From the NCBI GenBank assembly GCA_943914355.1, contig CALUBS010000006.1, positions 1-64,000 of the forward strand: DNA of 64,000 bases, in the 5' to 3' direction. A program made the translations under genes and the position numbers. This document shows positions 1 through 6,811 of the stretch, in pieces. The stretch's first letter is position 1. Each line of letters opens with the position of its first letter. This DNA comes from an uncultured Corynebacterium sp. (GTDB lineage Bacteria; Actinomycetota; Actinomycetes; Mycobacteriales; Mycobacteriaceae). The notes under the pieces are model-generated. The model searched no databases, was not told where the DNA came from, and worked only from the letters and a program-made list of their open reading frames with translations.

Positions 1-1
1 G

Positions 2-73
2 GATAACGAGTTTTTGTCACAAGCGACAGCCTTCTTCGCTTTAAGGCAACGCGAGAAGAAAAGTTCGAATTAA
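2..73 (+). pseudogene. IS3-family transposase OrfA, C-terminal remnant
   Basis: Frame 2 reads through the window edge to a TAA at 71-73. It gives a short tail (DNEFLSQATAFFALRQREKK) typical of the C-terminus of IS3-family OrfA, the helix-turn-helix half of the transposase, where a LxxENxFLxxAxAFFA motif precedes a basic end. An A-rich stretch (about 54-62) just before the stop fits the usual -1 frameshift zone into OrfB. Only the last 23 codons lie in the window, so I cannot tell whether OrfA is intact to the left. Confidence 0.6.
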
Positions 74-227
74 TGCAGCCAGAGCAAGGCGAATTTCAGT
101 ATCAAGCGCATGGCGCTCTTGTTGAAGGTGTCTCGGTCTGGATACTACAAATGGGCCCATATGCAGCAGCAACGCTTATCCGGTAATGATGATCGCGCGG
201 CATTTTACGATGATGTTGATCGCAAAA
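61..227 (+). pseudogene. IS3-family transposase OrfB, broken N-terminal fragment
   Basis: Two adjoining frames together give the start of an IS3-family OrfB (DDE integrase). Frame 1 from position 61 reads KFELMQPEQ, then the homology moves to frame 2 near 86-92 and continues as NFSIKRMALLLKVSRSGYYK, the conserved segment before the integrase core. The jump means an inactivating indel. Homology ends near 227, where a palindrome begins, so the DDE catalytic domain is absent. This is dead IS debris, not a working transposase. Confidence 0.6.
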
Positions 228-277
228 TTGGGCCTGACCCCCGGAAAGTGGACGCGTCGGGGGTTAGGCCCGCAATT
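226..277. repeat. 52-bp imperfect palindrome at the junction of two IS remnants
   Basis: The arms at 226-243 and 258-277 both begin AATTG, then GGCCTGACCCCCG (left) and, on the reverse strand, CGGGCCTAACCCCCG (right). They differ by a 2-base gap and one G/A change. The centre, GGAAAGTGGAC, resembles the terminal inverted repeats of IS3-family elements, which often read TGACCCCCGAAAGTGGAC. It joins the OrfB fragment to an unrelated IS110-type fragment. Two IS ends abutting, or one IS end duplicated in inverse orientation, would both explain it. Confidence 0.6.
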
Positions 278-425
278 CTTTGAACGAAAGCGCAAGGAAG
301 GCAAGCGTCACAACGCCGCAGTCGTAGCACTCGCCTGCAGACGAATCAACGTCCTCTACGCCATGATGCGCAACCACGAGTATTACCGCGACCCCGCCCC
401 AGCAAAGGAAGCCGCAGCAGCCTAA
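276..425 (+). pseudogene. IS110-family transposase, C-terminal remnant
   Basis: The frame running to the TAA at 423-425 encodes about 48 residues containing GKRHNAAVVALACRRINVLY and AMMRN, the usual ending of IS110-family transposases (Transposase_20 region, final helix of RRxxVLxAMLRx type), followed by an Ala-rich tail. A longer open frame starts at 186, but its first 30 codons cross the OrfB fragment and palindrome and are a chance fusion. The DEDD catalytic domain and the serine-containing core are missing, so this is a decayed remnant. Confidence 0.6.
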
Positions 426-442
426 CCCCTAACAACGAAACA

Positions 443-470
443 AGCCGACTGGAAAAAATCCCAGTCGGCT
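443..470. terminator. Perfect 10-bp hairpin after the IS110 remnant
   Basis: AGCCGACTGG (443-452) and CCAGTCGGCT (461-470) pair perfectly around an 8-nt A-rich loop, 18 bases after the stop codon. No T-run follows on the plus strand, so it may be a weak terminator or structure belonging to the IS110 element's own 3' non-coding end, which in this family carries functional guide RNA or end sequences. Confidence 0.4.
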
Positions 471-631
471 ACCAATCGCGCGCAAAAACAACACACCTAA
501 AAATCCCGAGTTGAGGATCCACCCCCGTCAACCCCACCCGCTAGATTGACAAACTACATAGGAACACCCCCGCTTTCGTCACTCCGCTTTTCTCACTGGG
601 AGGCGAAGGCGCCAGCTGAACGCAGACTTGG
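471..631. other. Gene-free stretch between IS debris and the ECF operon
   Basis: No convincing reading frame, RNA gene or clear terminator is seen in these bases. It includes short imperfect direct repeats (CCGCTTT twice near 570-592) and a small GGCG/CGCC stem near 603-615. It is the 3' flank of the minus-strand ECF ATPase gene and probably marks the right edge of the IS-damaged region. Confidence 0.4.
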
Positions 632-1786
632 TTAGTCGGTGTCTTCCGATATGCCGTCAGTGCTGGAAAGTTCTACTTCCTGGACGCTGACATACTGCGT
701 GATCTCTTCGACGAACCCTGGATCGTGGCATGTAAGGACAATTGCCGCTCCTAATTCCAGCGCGTTGTGAATCAGTTGATGCATCAGTGCTCGATCCGTT
801 AGAGACAGCAAACTATCGGGCTCATCCATGAGCAAGATTCCGTGGCCCATCCCCACCACATGTGCCGTTTGGGCAAGCCTCAGCCGGGAAGCGGATAGAT
901 CCAATGGGTGCTCATCAGCATCAAGTCTTAGCAGCTGCCGTAACGCGGTATCGGGAACAAAATGCCCCAAAGTGGAATATATTACCTGGTCATAAGGAGA
1001 TTGGAGGACCAATCCCCGGGGCTCAGCTGGGCGCTGTGCACCATCAAGGCCGGCGGCGGCGCGCAGGAGAGACGTTTTTCCAGTACCGTTTGCCCCGCGC
1101 AACCAGGTCACGCCTCCGCCGCGAATGGGTATGGTTACCGGTCCGACGCTAAAGGTATTGCCGGAAGGCTTCGCCGATTGCCACCACCGCTTCTTTTCTT
1201 GCCCACGGCGCGCAGTAAGCGGACCAAGAGATCCCCGGGATCCATAAGAAGAAATCACGTCTACGCTTACTGGGGCTGGTTGTGGGATCTCCCCTACGAC
1301 TTCCCCACCCAATTCGGGCCAGTGCATGGATGACACGGCAAGAACGCAGGTATTGCGCAGCGAATGCAATAGCTGCACCATCATCGCCAACGATGTGGGG
1401 TCAAGCCCCGCGCTCGGCTCACAAATAATGAGCACCTCGGGCTCGCGGATCGCTACGCATGCAGCGGCGAGCCTCCGCGTCTGACCACCAGAAAGCTGGG
1501 TGGGGTTCTTCTCCGCGTAATCGCTAAGCCCCACCGCCGCGAGCATTTCCTCTCCCCGCACCTGCATGTGGGCTGGGTCCTCACCCTGGTTTTCTAAACC
1601 AAGGACCACCTCTTCGATGCAGGTATCGCGCAGGTAGCTCATCTGCGCGGAAGGGTCAGTACCGATGATGGCAGACGTAGAAAATTTTTCGCCCAACTCT
1701 TGCGCCACGTTTTCGGCGATGGCATCCGAAGGCACAAATACTTGGATGACGCTGCCTATACCTGGCTGAATATCATCTATATCCAT
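632..1786 (-). CDS. ECF transporter fused double ATP-binding subunit (asymmetric)
   Basis: A 384-residue protein with two ABC ATPase halves, the energising subunit of an energy-coupling-factor vitamin/nucleobase-type importer. The first half (about 1-165) starts just before the Q-loop and has no Walker A; it keeps a perfect signature LSGGQ (98-102), but its Walker B reads LIICEP with Cys122 where Asp is normal. The second half has a good Walker A (GANGTGKT, 231-238), Walker B and catalytic Glu (LLMDEP, Glu322) and H-loop His354, but a degraded signature (LSAS, 297-300). Only one composite ATP site therefore looks competent. The start overlaps the end of the T-subunit gene by 10 bases, which shows translational coupling. 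A missing N-terminus by misread start is unlikely, because upstream sequence is the T gene. Function as a fused EcfA pair is inferred from context. Confidence 0.75.
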   Translation of the reverse strand: MDIDDIQPGIGSVIQVFVPSDAIAENVAQELGEKFSTSAIIGTDPSAQMSYLRDTCIEEVVLGLENQGEDPAHMQVRGEEMLAAVGLSDYAEKNPTQLSGGQTRRLAAACVAIREPEVLIICEPSAGLDPTSLAMMVQLLHSLRNTCVLAVSSMHWPELGGEVVGEIPQPAPVSVDVISSYGSRGSLGPLTARRGQEKKRWWQSAKPSGNTFSVGPVTIPIRGGGVTWLRGANGTGKTSLLRAAAGLDGAQRPAEPRGLVLQSPYDQVIYSTLGHFVPDTALRQLLRLDADEHPLDLSASRLRLAQTAHVVGMGHGILLMDEPDSLLSLTDRALMHQLIHNALELGAAIVLTCHDPGFVEEITQYVSVQEVELSSTDGISEDTD

Positions 1787-2469
1787 ACAAAGACCATGAC
1801 TCCTATTGTTCCAAGGGGAACGATATACCGCAGCACGCGGGACACTGCTGAATCCGGCACCGGCCGCAAAAAGGTCCTAGTCCCCTCTTCATCAAAGCCC
1901 ACGGCGGCAAGGGCGTGGCCACGCTCGGTGCCTTGGATCAAAAGGCGCGAAATCACTGGGATGACGATCCGCGAAATAGTATTGCGCCACGTCACTTTGA
2001 TTCCCGCCAGCTGGTTGGCATCGCGGACGGTCCGCCATGCCTGCGCACCCTGCGGTAAGGACTGCAATGAAGCACCAACGATGTAGGCAATTTTGTGTCC
2101 TGCGCGCGAGACCTGGAGCCATTTCGCAATATCGGAAATTCGCAGCACGGACATCGCCACGATAAAGCACACCATTAACGCGAAAAAGCGCAGGGCTAGC
2201 GTGGCGGCAACAAGCAGGCCATCGGTTGTGACCAGCGGAATCAGTTGGTTATCGCCATAAGGGGCGTGGATCACCAACATCGATAAGGCCACCGGAACAC
2301 AGAGCGCACCAGAGGCCAAGACGATCGCGATGGACCTCGTGGCCCACACGCCATAGGCAAGCATTGCGCCTGCGACCAGTGCAGATGTTAGTGGGCTATT
2401 GAGAGCGAGGATGAGTAGCCAACCGCACGCAGCAATGGTGAGGACCGTCGACGGGTGAAGGCGATACAT
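1777..2469 (-). CDS. ecfT: ECF transporter transmembrane subunit (EcfT)
   Basis: About 230 residues, largely hydrophobic, with five or more predicted membrane segments and a cytoplasmic coupling helix region ending in RGHALAAVGFDEEG, comparable to the Ala-Arg-Gly coupling motifs of CbiQ/EcfT proteins. It should link the ATPase to the substrate-binding S subunit in the cytoplasmic membrane. I chose the ATG at 2469 (MYRLHPSTVL) because it overlaps the S-subunit stop as TAATG; a frame extension to 2526 would intrude on that gene. The order S-T-A with 1-base and 10-base overlaps is a compact operon. Confidence 0.75.
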   Translation of the reverse strand: MYRLHPSTVLTIAACGWLLILALNSPLTSALVAGAMLAYGVWATRSIAIVLASGALCVPVALSMLVIHAPYGDNQLIPLVTTDGLLVAATLALRFFALMVCFIVAMSVLRISDIAKWLQVSRAGHKIAYIVGASLQSLPQGAQAWRTVRDANQLAGIKVTWRNTISRIVIPVISRLLIQGTERGHALAAVGFDEEGTRTFLRPVPDSAVSRVLRYIVPLGTIGVMVFVWI

Positions 2470-3215
2470 TAGCGAGGCTGCAAGGATTCCCGGGTGCGCT
2501 TGGGCAAGGATTTCACGGCAGCCCACACGATAAGGAAGACGACGGCCTTATCCAGTGGGTCAGAGATGAGAGACTGCATCGTCACGGATGCAATCAAGGA
2601 GTTGCCCAGTTCGCGGAAGAGGGACGTGAGCGCGCCGGTACCGACACCAGCCGTACCACCATAGACGAAGGCGGCAACAGGAGCGGCGAGCATACCGCAG
2701 ATGATGCCGATAATGGCACCACTGACGATGACCTTCCAGATCTTGGTGAACGCACCCTTTTGAATGGCCCAGCCAGAAAGGAAGCCGGTAGCCGCGGAAA
2801 CGGCGGCGAAGGGGAGCGCCATCGGGTTAAGCAGGCCCCAGACCACTGATGACAGCGTACCGGTAGCGAGCCCGGCGATGGGGCCTGCGAGGGCGGCTAC
2901 CAAGATGGTTCCCACGGAGTCGATATACAGCGGAATGCCGCTCGAACCGATGATTTGGCCCACCACGATATTAAGAACCAACGCGATGGGAATAATGGCG
3001 ATGGTACGGGCTGGGAGGGACGGTACGGTGCCGGCAAGCAGCAGGGCTGCGCCAATGAGGTAGCCGGCCAAGGTGATCAAGGCTTCGGCAGAGCCCGCCA
3101 CGGACTCCCAATCGGTCGGGCGGAAAAGCACCAAGTAGATCCACGTGGCGACGACGAGCGCAGCACCCGCGATGACCATCCCCCGGCGGGCAGGGGTAAG
3201 AGAAAGCTGAGGCAT
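2469..3215 (-). CDS. ECF transporter substrate-binding S component, substrate unproven
   Basis: A 248-residue membrane protein with about six hydrophobic segments. The central part (PLYIDSVGTILVAALAGPIA, then GLATGTLSSVVWGLLNP) matches a family of actinobacterial ECF S components that carry a YIDSVGT / GxxxGxxxxxxWG pattern. The S subunit sets substrate specificity. A nucleoside hydrolase gene lies directly upstream in the same direction (121-bp gap), so a nucleoside is the natural guess, but no binding residue can be read to prove it; a vitamin precursor is the alternative. A likely ribosome site, AGGA, lies about 8 bases before the ATG. Confidence 0.65.
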   Translation of the reverse strand: MPQLSLTPARRGMVIAGAALVVATWIYLVLFRPTDWESVAGSAEALITLAGYLIGAALLLAGTVPSLPARTIAIIPIALVLNIVVGQIIGSSGIPLYIDSVGTILVAALAGPIAGLATGTLSSVVWGLLNPMALPFAAVSAATGFLSGWAIQKGAFTKIWKVIVSGAIIGIICGMLAAPVAAFVYGGTAGVGTGALTSLFRELGNSLIASVTMQSLISDPLDKAVVFLIVWAAVKSLPKRTRESLQPR

Positions 3216-3335
3216 AGAGGTATTCCTAATCCATCAATGTGCAAAAGAGATTGGGGCACACTGCTTTTAGTCCCAGCCTATGTCACCTCAGCGTAGGAAA
3301 ATGTGGCGTATGCGCTGCGGATTAGGGTAAAAGAT

Positions 3336-4313
3336 TTATTCGCCTAGAGCAACACGCGCGCGCAATGCGCGCAACGCCCTGTCGAACTCGTGGTGGGCAG
3401 CTGGAATGTCTGCACTGGTCACCAGAGAGGCATTGGTCGGCCGATCCCAGTGATTGCGGAGGTCCGCGACGCTGGTCCCGCGCATCAGCGCAGAGTCCGC
3501 TTCCACGTCAATAGTCGTTTCTACTGCCTCGAACGGTACCTTCTTTAGGGCGATGATGCAGGTCAGAAGGTCATGGATCTGGGCTTGATAGCCTTCTTCT
3601 TGCGCTTGATGGAACTCGAAGTAGAACCGCAGTATTTCCGGCAGCTTCTCGGCCATTGGGTGTTCACCAAGGAAACCTTGAATTTCTGCTAACCGATCTG
3701 GGGTGATGAGAAATTGCTCGGTGACCTCGAGCGAGCAGAGAGTGCTGGGTGGTGCCGCTGAGGCCGCGAAATGGCTAGCTGCTGCGTGCGGATCTACCCA
3801 GAAATTCCATTCCGCGGTCGGCGTCGTATTGCCGCGGTAATTAACGGCACCGCCCATGATGGTAATCGAGCCGCACTGCGCGACGGCATCGCCATGCTCC
3901 CGCTCGAAGTCTGCCAAGTTAGTTACCGGGCCGGTGACGATGAGGTGTAGCCCCGAGTTGCGGGCAATGGCGCTCGACCACAACTCCTGCCACTGCATAT
4001 CGCCGAAATCGTGATCGGGCGCGGAAAGATAACCCAAGCCGGACGCACCGTGGGTTTCAGGTGTCGTGGTCAGCTCTACTTCGAGCGGAGCCGGCCGCCC
4101 TGGGGCGACGGGGACCTCCGGTAATCCACAAAGATCCAAAATCCACCGTGCATTGGCGGCTGTCTGCTGGACCGCGACGTTACCAGCAGTGGTACTCACG
4201 CCCACCAACTCGATCTCGCCTGCGTGATGCAGCCCCGCCAGGTACATCAGGGCGAGGCAGTCATCTATGCCTGGATCGCAGTCGAGCAGGACGACTGGGC
4301 GCGAGAGACTCAT
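3336..4313 (-). CDS. Nucleoside hydrolase (inosine-uridine preferring family)
   Basis: A 325-residue member of the inosine-uridine nucleoside N-ribohydrolase family, which cleaves ribonucleosides to ribose and free base in the cytoplasm. The calcium and ribose-binding signature DxDxGxDD is at residues 11-18 (DCDPGIDD). Further family features are VTGPVTNLA, an MGGAV motif, and a central NFWVDPHAA segment that carries an Asn and Asp of the active site. Length is normal (300-340). It is the first gene of the block with the ECF transporter, which suggests import followed by cleavage of nucleosides. Purine versus pyrimidine preference cannot be read from sequence. Confidence 0.85.
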   Translation of the reverse strand: MSLSRPVVLLDCDPGIDDCLALMYLAGLHHAGEIELVGVSTTAGNVAVQQTAANARWILDLCGLPEVPVAPGRPAPLEVELTTTPETHGASGLGYLSAPDHDFGDMQWQELWSSAIARNSGLHLIVTGPVTNLADFEREHGDAVAQCGSITIMGGAVNYRGNTTPTAEWNFWVDPHAAASHFAASAAPPSTLCSLEVTEQFLITPDRLAEIQGFLGEHPMAEKLPEILRFYFEFHQAQEEGYQAQIHDLLTCIIALKKVPFEAVETTIDVEADSALMRGTSVADLRNHWDRPTNASLVTSADIPAAHHEFDRALRALRARVALGE

Positions 4314-4316
4314 AGC

Positions 4317-4327
4317 TAGCCTGGCTA
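4317..4327. promoter_or_regulatory. Perfect palindrome over the nucleoside hydrolase start region
   Basis: TAGCCTGGCTA is an exact 11-bp palindrome (5-bp arms, 1-base centre) 4-14 bases before the hydrolase ATG, covering its ribosome-binding region (CAGG on the minus strand). The gap to the upstream gene is only 18 bp. It could be an operator for the nucleoside cassette or a small mRNA hairpin; chance is also possible at this length. Confidence 0.3.
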
Positions 4328-4331
4328 ACTA

Positions 4332-5000
4332 TTACTTAATCAAGCTTACTGGCTTGTCGCCGTCAACGAATACGACTGGAGAGCCTGGAAGCTCCTCGCG
4401 GCCCAGTACCTCTACGATGACGTCTGCCACCAAGTCGCGGGAAGAGGTCTGACCCTCCTGCAGCATCTTGTCCTCAACAAATTCCAGCCCCTGCGCAGGC
4501 TCCTCCGTCAGGCCAGCAGGCTTCAGGATAATGTGCGGGATAGAGCTATCGGCCAAGCGGTTGTCCACTTCCTTCTTGGACTCCACGTAGGCGTACCACT
4601 TTTCATCGGCTGGGTCGGTCGTCGCAACCTGGGAGCCGACATAAGAAATCATGACGAACTGAGGAACGTCTTTGCCCAGCTTTTCCAGGGCCTCGATGGC
4701 GGCCAATGCGCCGTCGCGGTCGACGGCCCACGTCAGTTCCGCGCCGCCACGGCCGCCGTTTCCGGCACCCCATACAACTGCGTCATAATCTGCGAATAGC
4801 TCGGCCCATTGGTCAACGGACTGCTCGGTAATATCTGCAATAACCGGCGTAGCGTTGGCCTGCTCGATATCGGCCTTTTGGTCTGGGTTACGGATAAGCG
4901 AGTGAACCTCGTGGCCAGCTTCCGCTAATTTTGGAGCCGCCAGCAGGCCAACCTTGCCGTGTCCACCGATGTACAAAACCTTTTTCTTAGTATCAGTCAT
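4332..5000 (-). CDS. NAD(P)-binding oxidoreductase of the atypical SDR type
   Basis: A 222-residue single Rossmann-fold protein. The N-terminal dinucleotide-binding motif is YIGGHGKVG (GGxGxxG, about residues 11-18), followed by the SLIRNPDQ segment usual in NAD(P)H-binding 'NmrA/YwnB-like' proteins. MISYVGS and a KKEVDNRL segment stand where the active-site region of such proteins lies, but no canonical YxxxK is present, so catalysis is uncertain. Substrate unknown. It lies 18 bp upstream of the nucleoside hydrolase in the same direction and may share its transcript, though no link in function is evident. Confidence 0.7.
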   Translation of the reverse strand: MTDTKKKVLYIGGHGKVGLLAAPKLAEAGHEVHSLIRNPDQKADIEQANATPVIADITEQSVDQWAELFADYDAVVWGAGNGGRGGAELTWAVDRDGALAAIEALEKLGKDVPQFVMISYVGSQVATTDPADEKWYAYVESKKEVDNRLADSSIPHIILKPAGLTEEPAQGLEFVEDKMLQEGQTSSRDLVADVIVEVLGREELPGSPVVFVDGDKPVSLIK

Positions 5001-5103
5001 AGCGCCCCATGGTAACAGCGCATTTTTTATGCTGCAGCGGCTCTTTCGCGGCGAACTAACTACATGCCGCGCCCGTGGTGTGAGCCTTACCCACCGAACC
5101 AGA

Positions 5104-5109
5104 TAGAAT
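5104..5109 (+). promoter_or_regulatory. -10 hexamer of a likely leaderless promoter for the ACT gene
   Basis: TAGAAT ends 7 bases before the ATG at 5117, so transcription should start at or beside the A of the start codon. No Shine-Dalgarno sequence is present in the intervening bases (ATCGGTT). This is the usual layout of leaderless genes in corynebacteria and mycobacteria. No good -35 element is seen, as is common for this class. Confidence 0.55.
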
Positions 5110-5116
5110 ATCGGTT

Positions 5117-5386
5117 ATGTATGCCATTATGACCGTCACCGGTGCCGATAGCACCGGAATCATTGCCGCAGTGACCACGACTCTTGCTGATCTGGACATC
5201 AACGTCATTGATGTCTCGCAGACCATTATGGGTGACTATTTCACCATGATCCTCCGCGTTGAATTCGATGCGGATGCCGTATCCATCCAAACCATCAAGG
5301 AGCGGATGCGCCCGGTTGCGGAGGAAAAGCAGCAATCCATCCGCATTCAGTCCGAAGACCTCTTTACCGCCATGAACGAGATTTAA
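5117..5386 (+). CDS. ACT domain protein (UPF0237 family)
   Basis: An 89-residue protein made of one ACT domain ([20 protein letters not shown] and on), with the usual beta-alpha-beta-beta-alpha-beta pattern and the ligand-side turn [12 protein letters not shown] domains bind small ligands, often amino acids, and typically dimerise. In many bacteria this gene precedes a UPF0210 gene, as here with one base between stop and next ATG, so the two proteins probably act together. Biochemical role is not established. Confidence 0.85.
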   Translation: MYAIMTVTGADSTGIIAAVTTTLADLDINVIDVSQTIMGDYFTMILRVEFDADAVSIQTIKERMRPVAEEKQQSIRIQSEDLFTAMNEI

Positions 5387-5387
5387 C

Positions 5388-6752
5388 ATGAGCACGCGTT
5401 TTAATACCACCAATATCTTGGACACCATCGAGATGATTGAAAACTATCGTCTCGATATCCGCACCGTGACGATGGGCATTTCCCTGCTGGGATGCACGCG
5501 CTCGACCATGGAGGCAACCTGCCAGGCCATCTATGACCTCGTAACGCAGCAAGCGGGCCGCTTGGTTGAGGTATGCGAGGGCATCGAAGGTGAGCTCGGC
5601 ATCCCGATCGTCAACAAGCGCATCTCCGTCACCCCCATTTCCCTCGTTGTCGCAGGCTTGGACGGCAACCCCGTCGATGCCGCGCGGGCGCTGGATAAGG
5701 CCGCGAAGGAAGTGGGCGTTAACTTCGTCGGCGGCTACTCCGCGCTGGTAGAAAAGGGTGCGACGAGCGCAGAGCAAAAGCTCATTTCCTCCATCCCCGA
5801 AGCCTTGGCCGAGACGGACGTAGTGTGCTCCTCGGTCAATATCGCCAGCTCTCGCGCCGGTATCAACATGGATGCGACGAAGCAGATGGGCGAGGTCATC
5901 AAGGAAGCCGCTGAGCTGACCAAGGATAATTCCGCGATTGCCTGCGCCAAGCTCGTCGTCTTTGCCAACTCTGTGGGCGATAATCCGTTTATGGCCGGCG
6001 CCTTCCACGGCATCGAGGAGCCTGACTGCGTCGTCTCCGTTGGCGTCTCCGGCCCCGGCGTGGTGGACCGCGCCCTCGGCTCCTTGGAAGGCGCAAGCCT
6101 GGATCAGGTTGCAGAGGAAGTGAAAAAGGCCGCCTTCAAGATCACCCGCGCCGGGCAGCTCGTGGGCAATATGGCCTCCGAGCGCCTCGGCGTTCCCTTC
6201 GGCATCATTGACCTCTCCTTGGCCCCCACGGCAGAACTCGGCGACTCCGTGGCACACATCCTCGAGCACATGGGCCTCGATCAGGTGGGCACGCACGGCA
6301 CGACGGCGGCATTGGCGCTGCTTAACGATGCCGTCAAGAAGGGCGGCATGATGGCATGCTCGCGCGTGGGCGGTTTGTCCGGTTCCTTCATTCCCGTCTC
6401 TGAGGACAGGGGCATGATCGATGCCGTGAAGTCCGGCTCCATTTCCATGGACAAGTTGGAGGCCATGACCGCGATCTGCTCGGTCGGCTTTGACATGATT
6501 GCACTGCCTGGTGATACCTCCGCGGCCACGATTTCCGGCATGATTGCGGATGAAGCCGCAATCGGCGTGATGAATCATAAGACCACCGCCGTGCGCGTCA
6601 TTCCGGTACCTGGCGCCAAGGTGGGCGACGAGGTCAGCTTCGGTGGCCTTTTGGGCTATGCCCCTATCATCCCGGTTAATACGGTGGGCAACTCGCAGTT
6701 CATTAACCGCGGTGGCTTTATCCCCGCACCGGTGCACGGTTTCCGCAACTAG
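5388..6752 (+). CDS. UPF0210 / DUF711 family protein
   Basis: A 454-residue cytoplasmic protein matching the conserved UPF0210 (DUF711, PFL family) over its length, with the N-terminal [19 protein letters not shown] segment and a C-terminal part rich in Gly and Asn ([10 protein letters not shown]). Size agrees with the family (about 450). Structures known for the family show resemblance to glycyl-radical-enzyme folds, yet no activity is proven. It is translated with the upstream ACT protein. Its end overlaps a strong hairpin. Confidence 0.85.
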   Translation: MSTRFNTTNILDTIEMIENYRLDIRTVTMGISLLGCTRSTMEATCQAIYDLVTQQAGRLVEVCEGIEGELGIPIVNKRISVTPISLVVAGLDGNPVDAARALDKAAKEVGVNFVGGYSALVEKGATSAEQKLISSIPEALAETDVVCSSVNIASSRAGINMDATKQMGEVIKEAAELTKDNSAIACAKLVVFANSVGDNPFMAGAFHGIEEPDCVVSVGVSGPGVVDRALGSLEGASLDQVAEEVKKAAFKITRAGQLVGNMASERLGVPFGIIDLSLAPTAELGDSVAHILEHMGLDQVGTHGTTAALALLNDAVKKGGMMACSRVGGLSGSFIPVSEDRGMIDAVKSGSISMDKLEAMTAICSVGFDMIALPGDTSAATISGMIADEAAIGVMNHKTTAVRVIPVPGAKVGDEVSFGGLLGYAPIIPVNTVGNSQFINRGGFIPAPVHGFRN

Positions 6753-6774
6753 GTGTGGGGTACTCCACACCTAG
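6749..6774. terminator. Hairpin between convergent genes
   Basis: CTAGGTGTGG (6749-6758) and CCACACCTAG (6765-6774) form a perfect 10-bp stem with a 6-base loop. The stem includes the UPF0210 stop codon. It lies between the convergent UPF0210 and DUF2254 genes and may serve both strands, although no long T-run follows. Confidence 0.6.
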
Positions 6775-6811
6775 GGGGACACGCGCCTAGGACAAGCGCG
6801 CAAAGCTCCCC

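Noticed and set aside
186..425. An open frame of 79 codons that looks like a small protein gene
   Set aside because: It crosses an IS3 fragment, the palindrome and an IS110 C-terminus; only the last 48 codons resemble a known protein, so it is a chance fusion of IS debris.
5364..6770. A 468-codon open frame antisense to the UPF0210 gene
   Set aside because: It is a codon-bias shadow (GC-rich third positions) with His/Gly/Arg-rich composition and no family resemblance, while the plus-strand frame is a clear conserved protein. The same holds for 57577-58956 opposite carB and 40120-41745 opposite uvrC.
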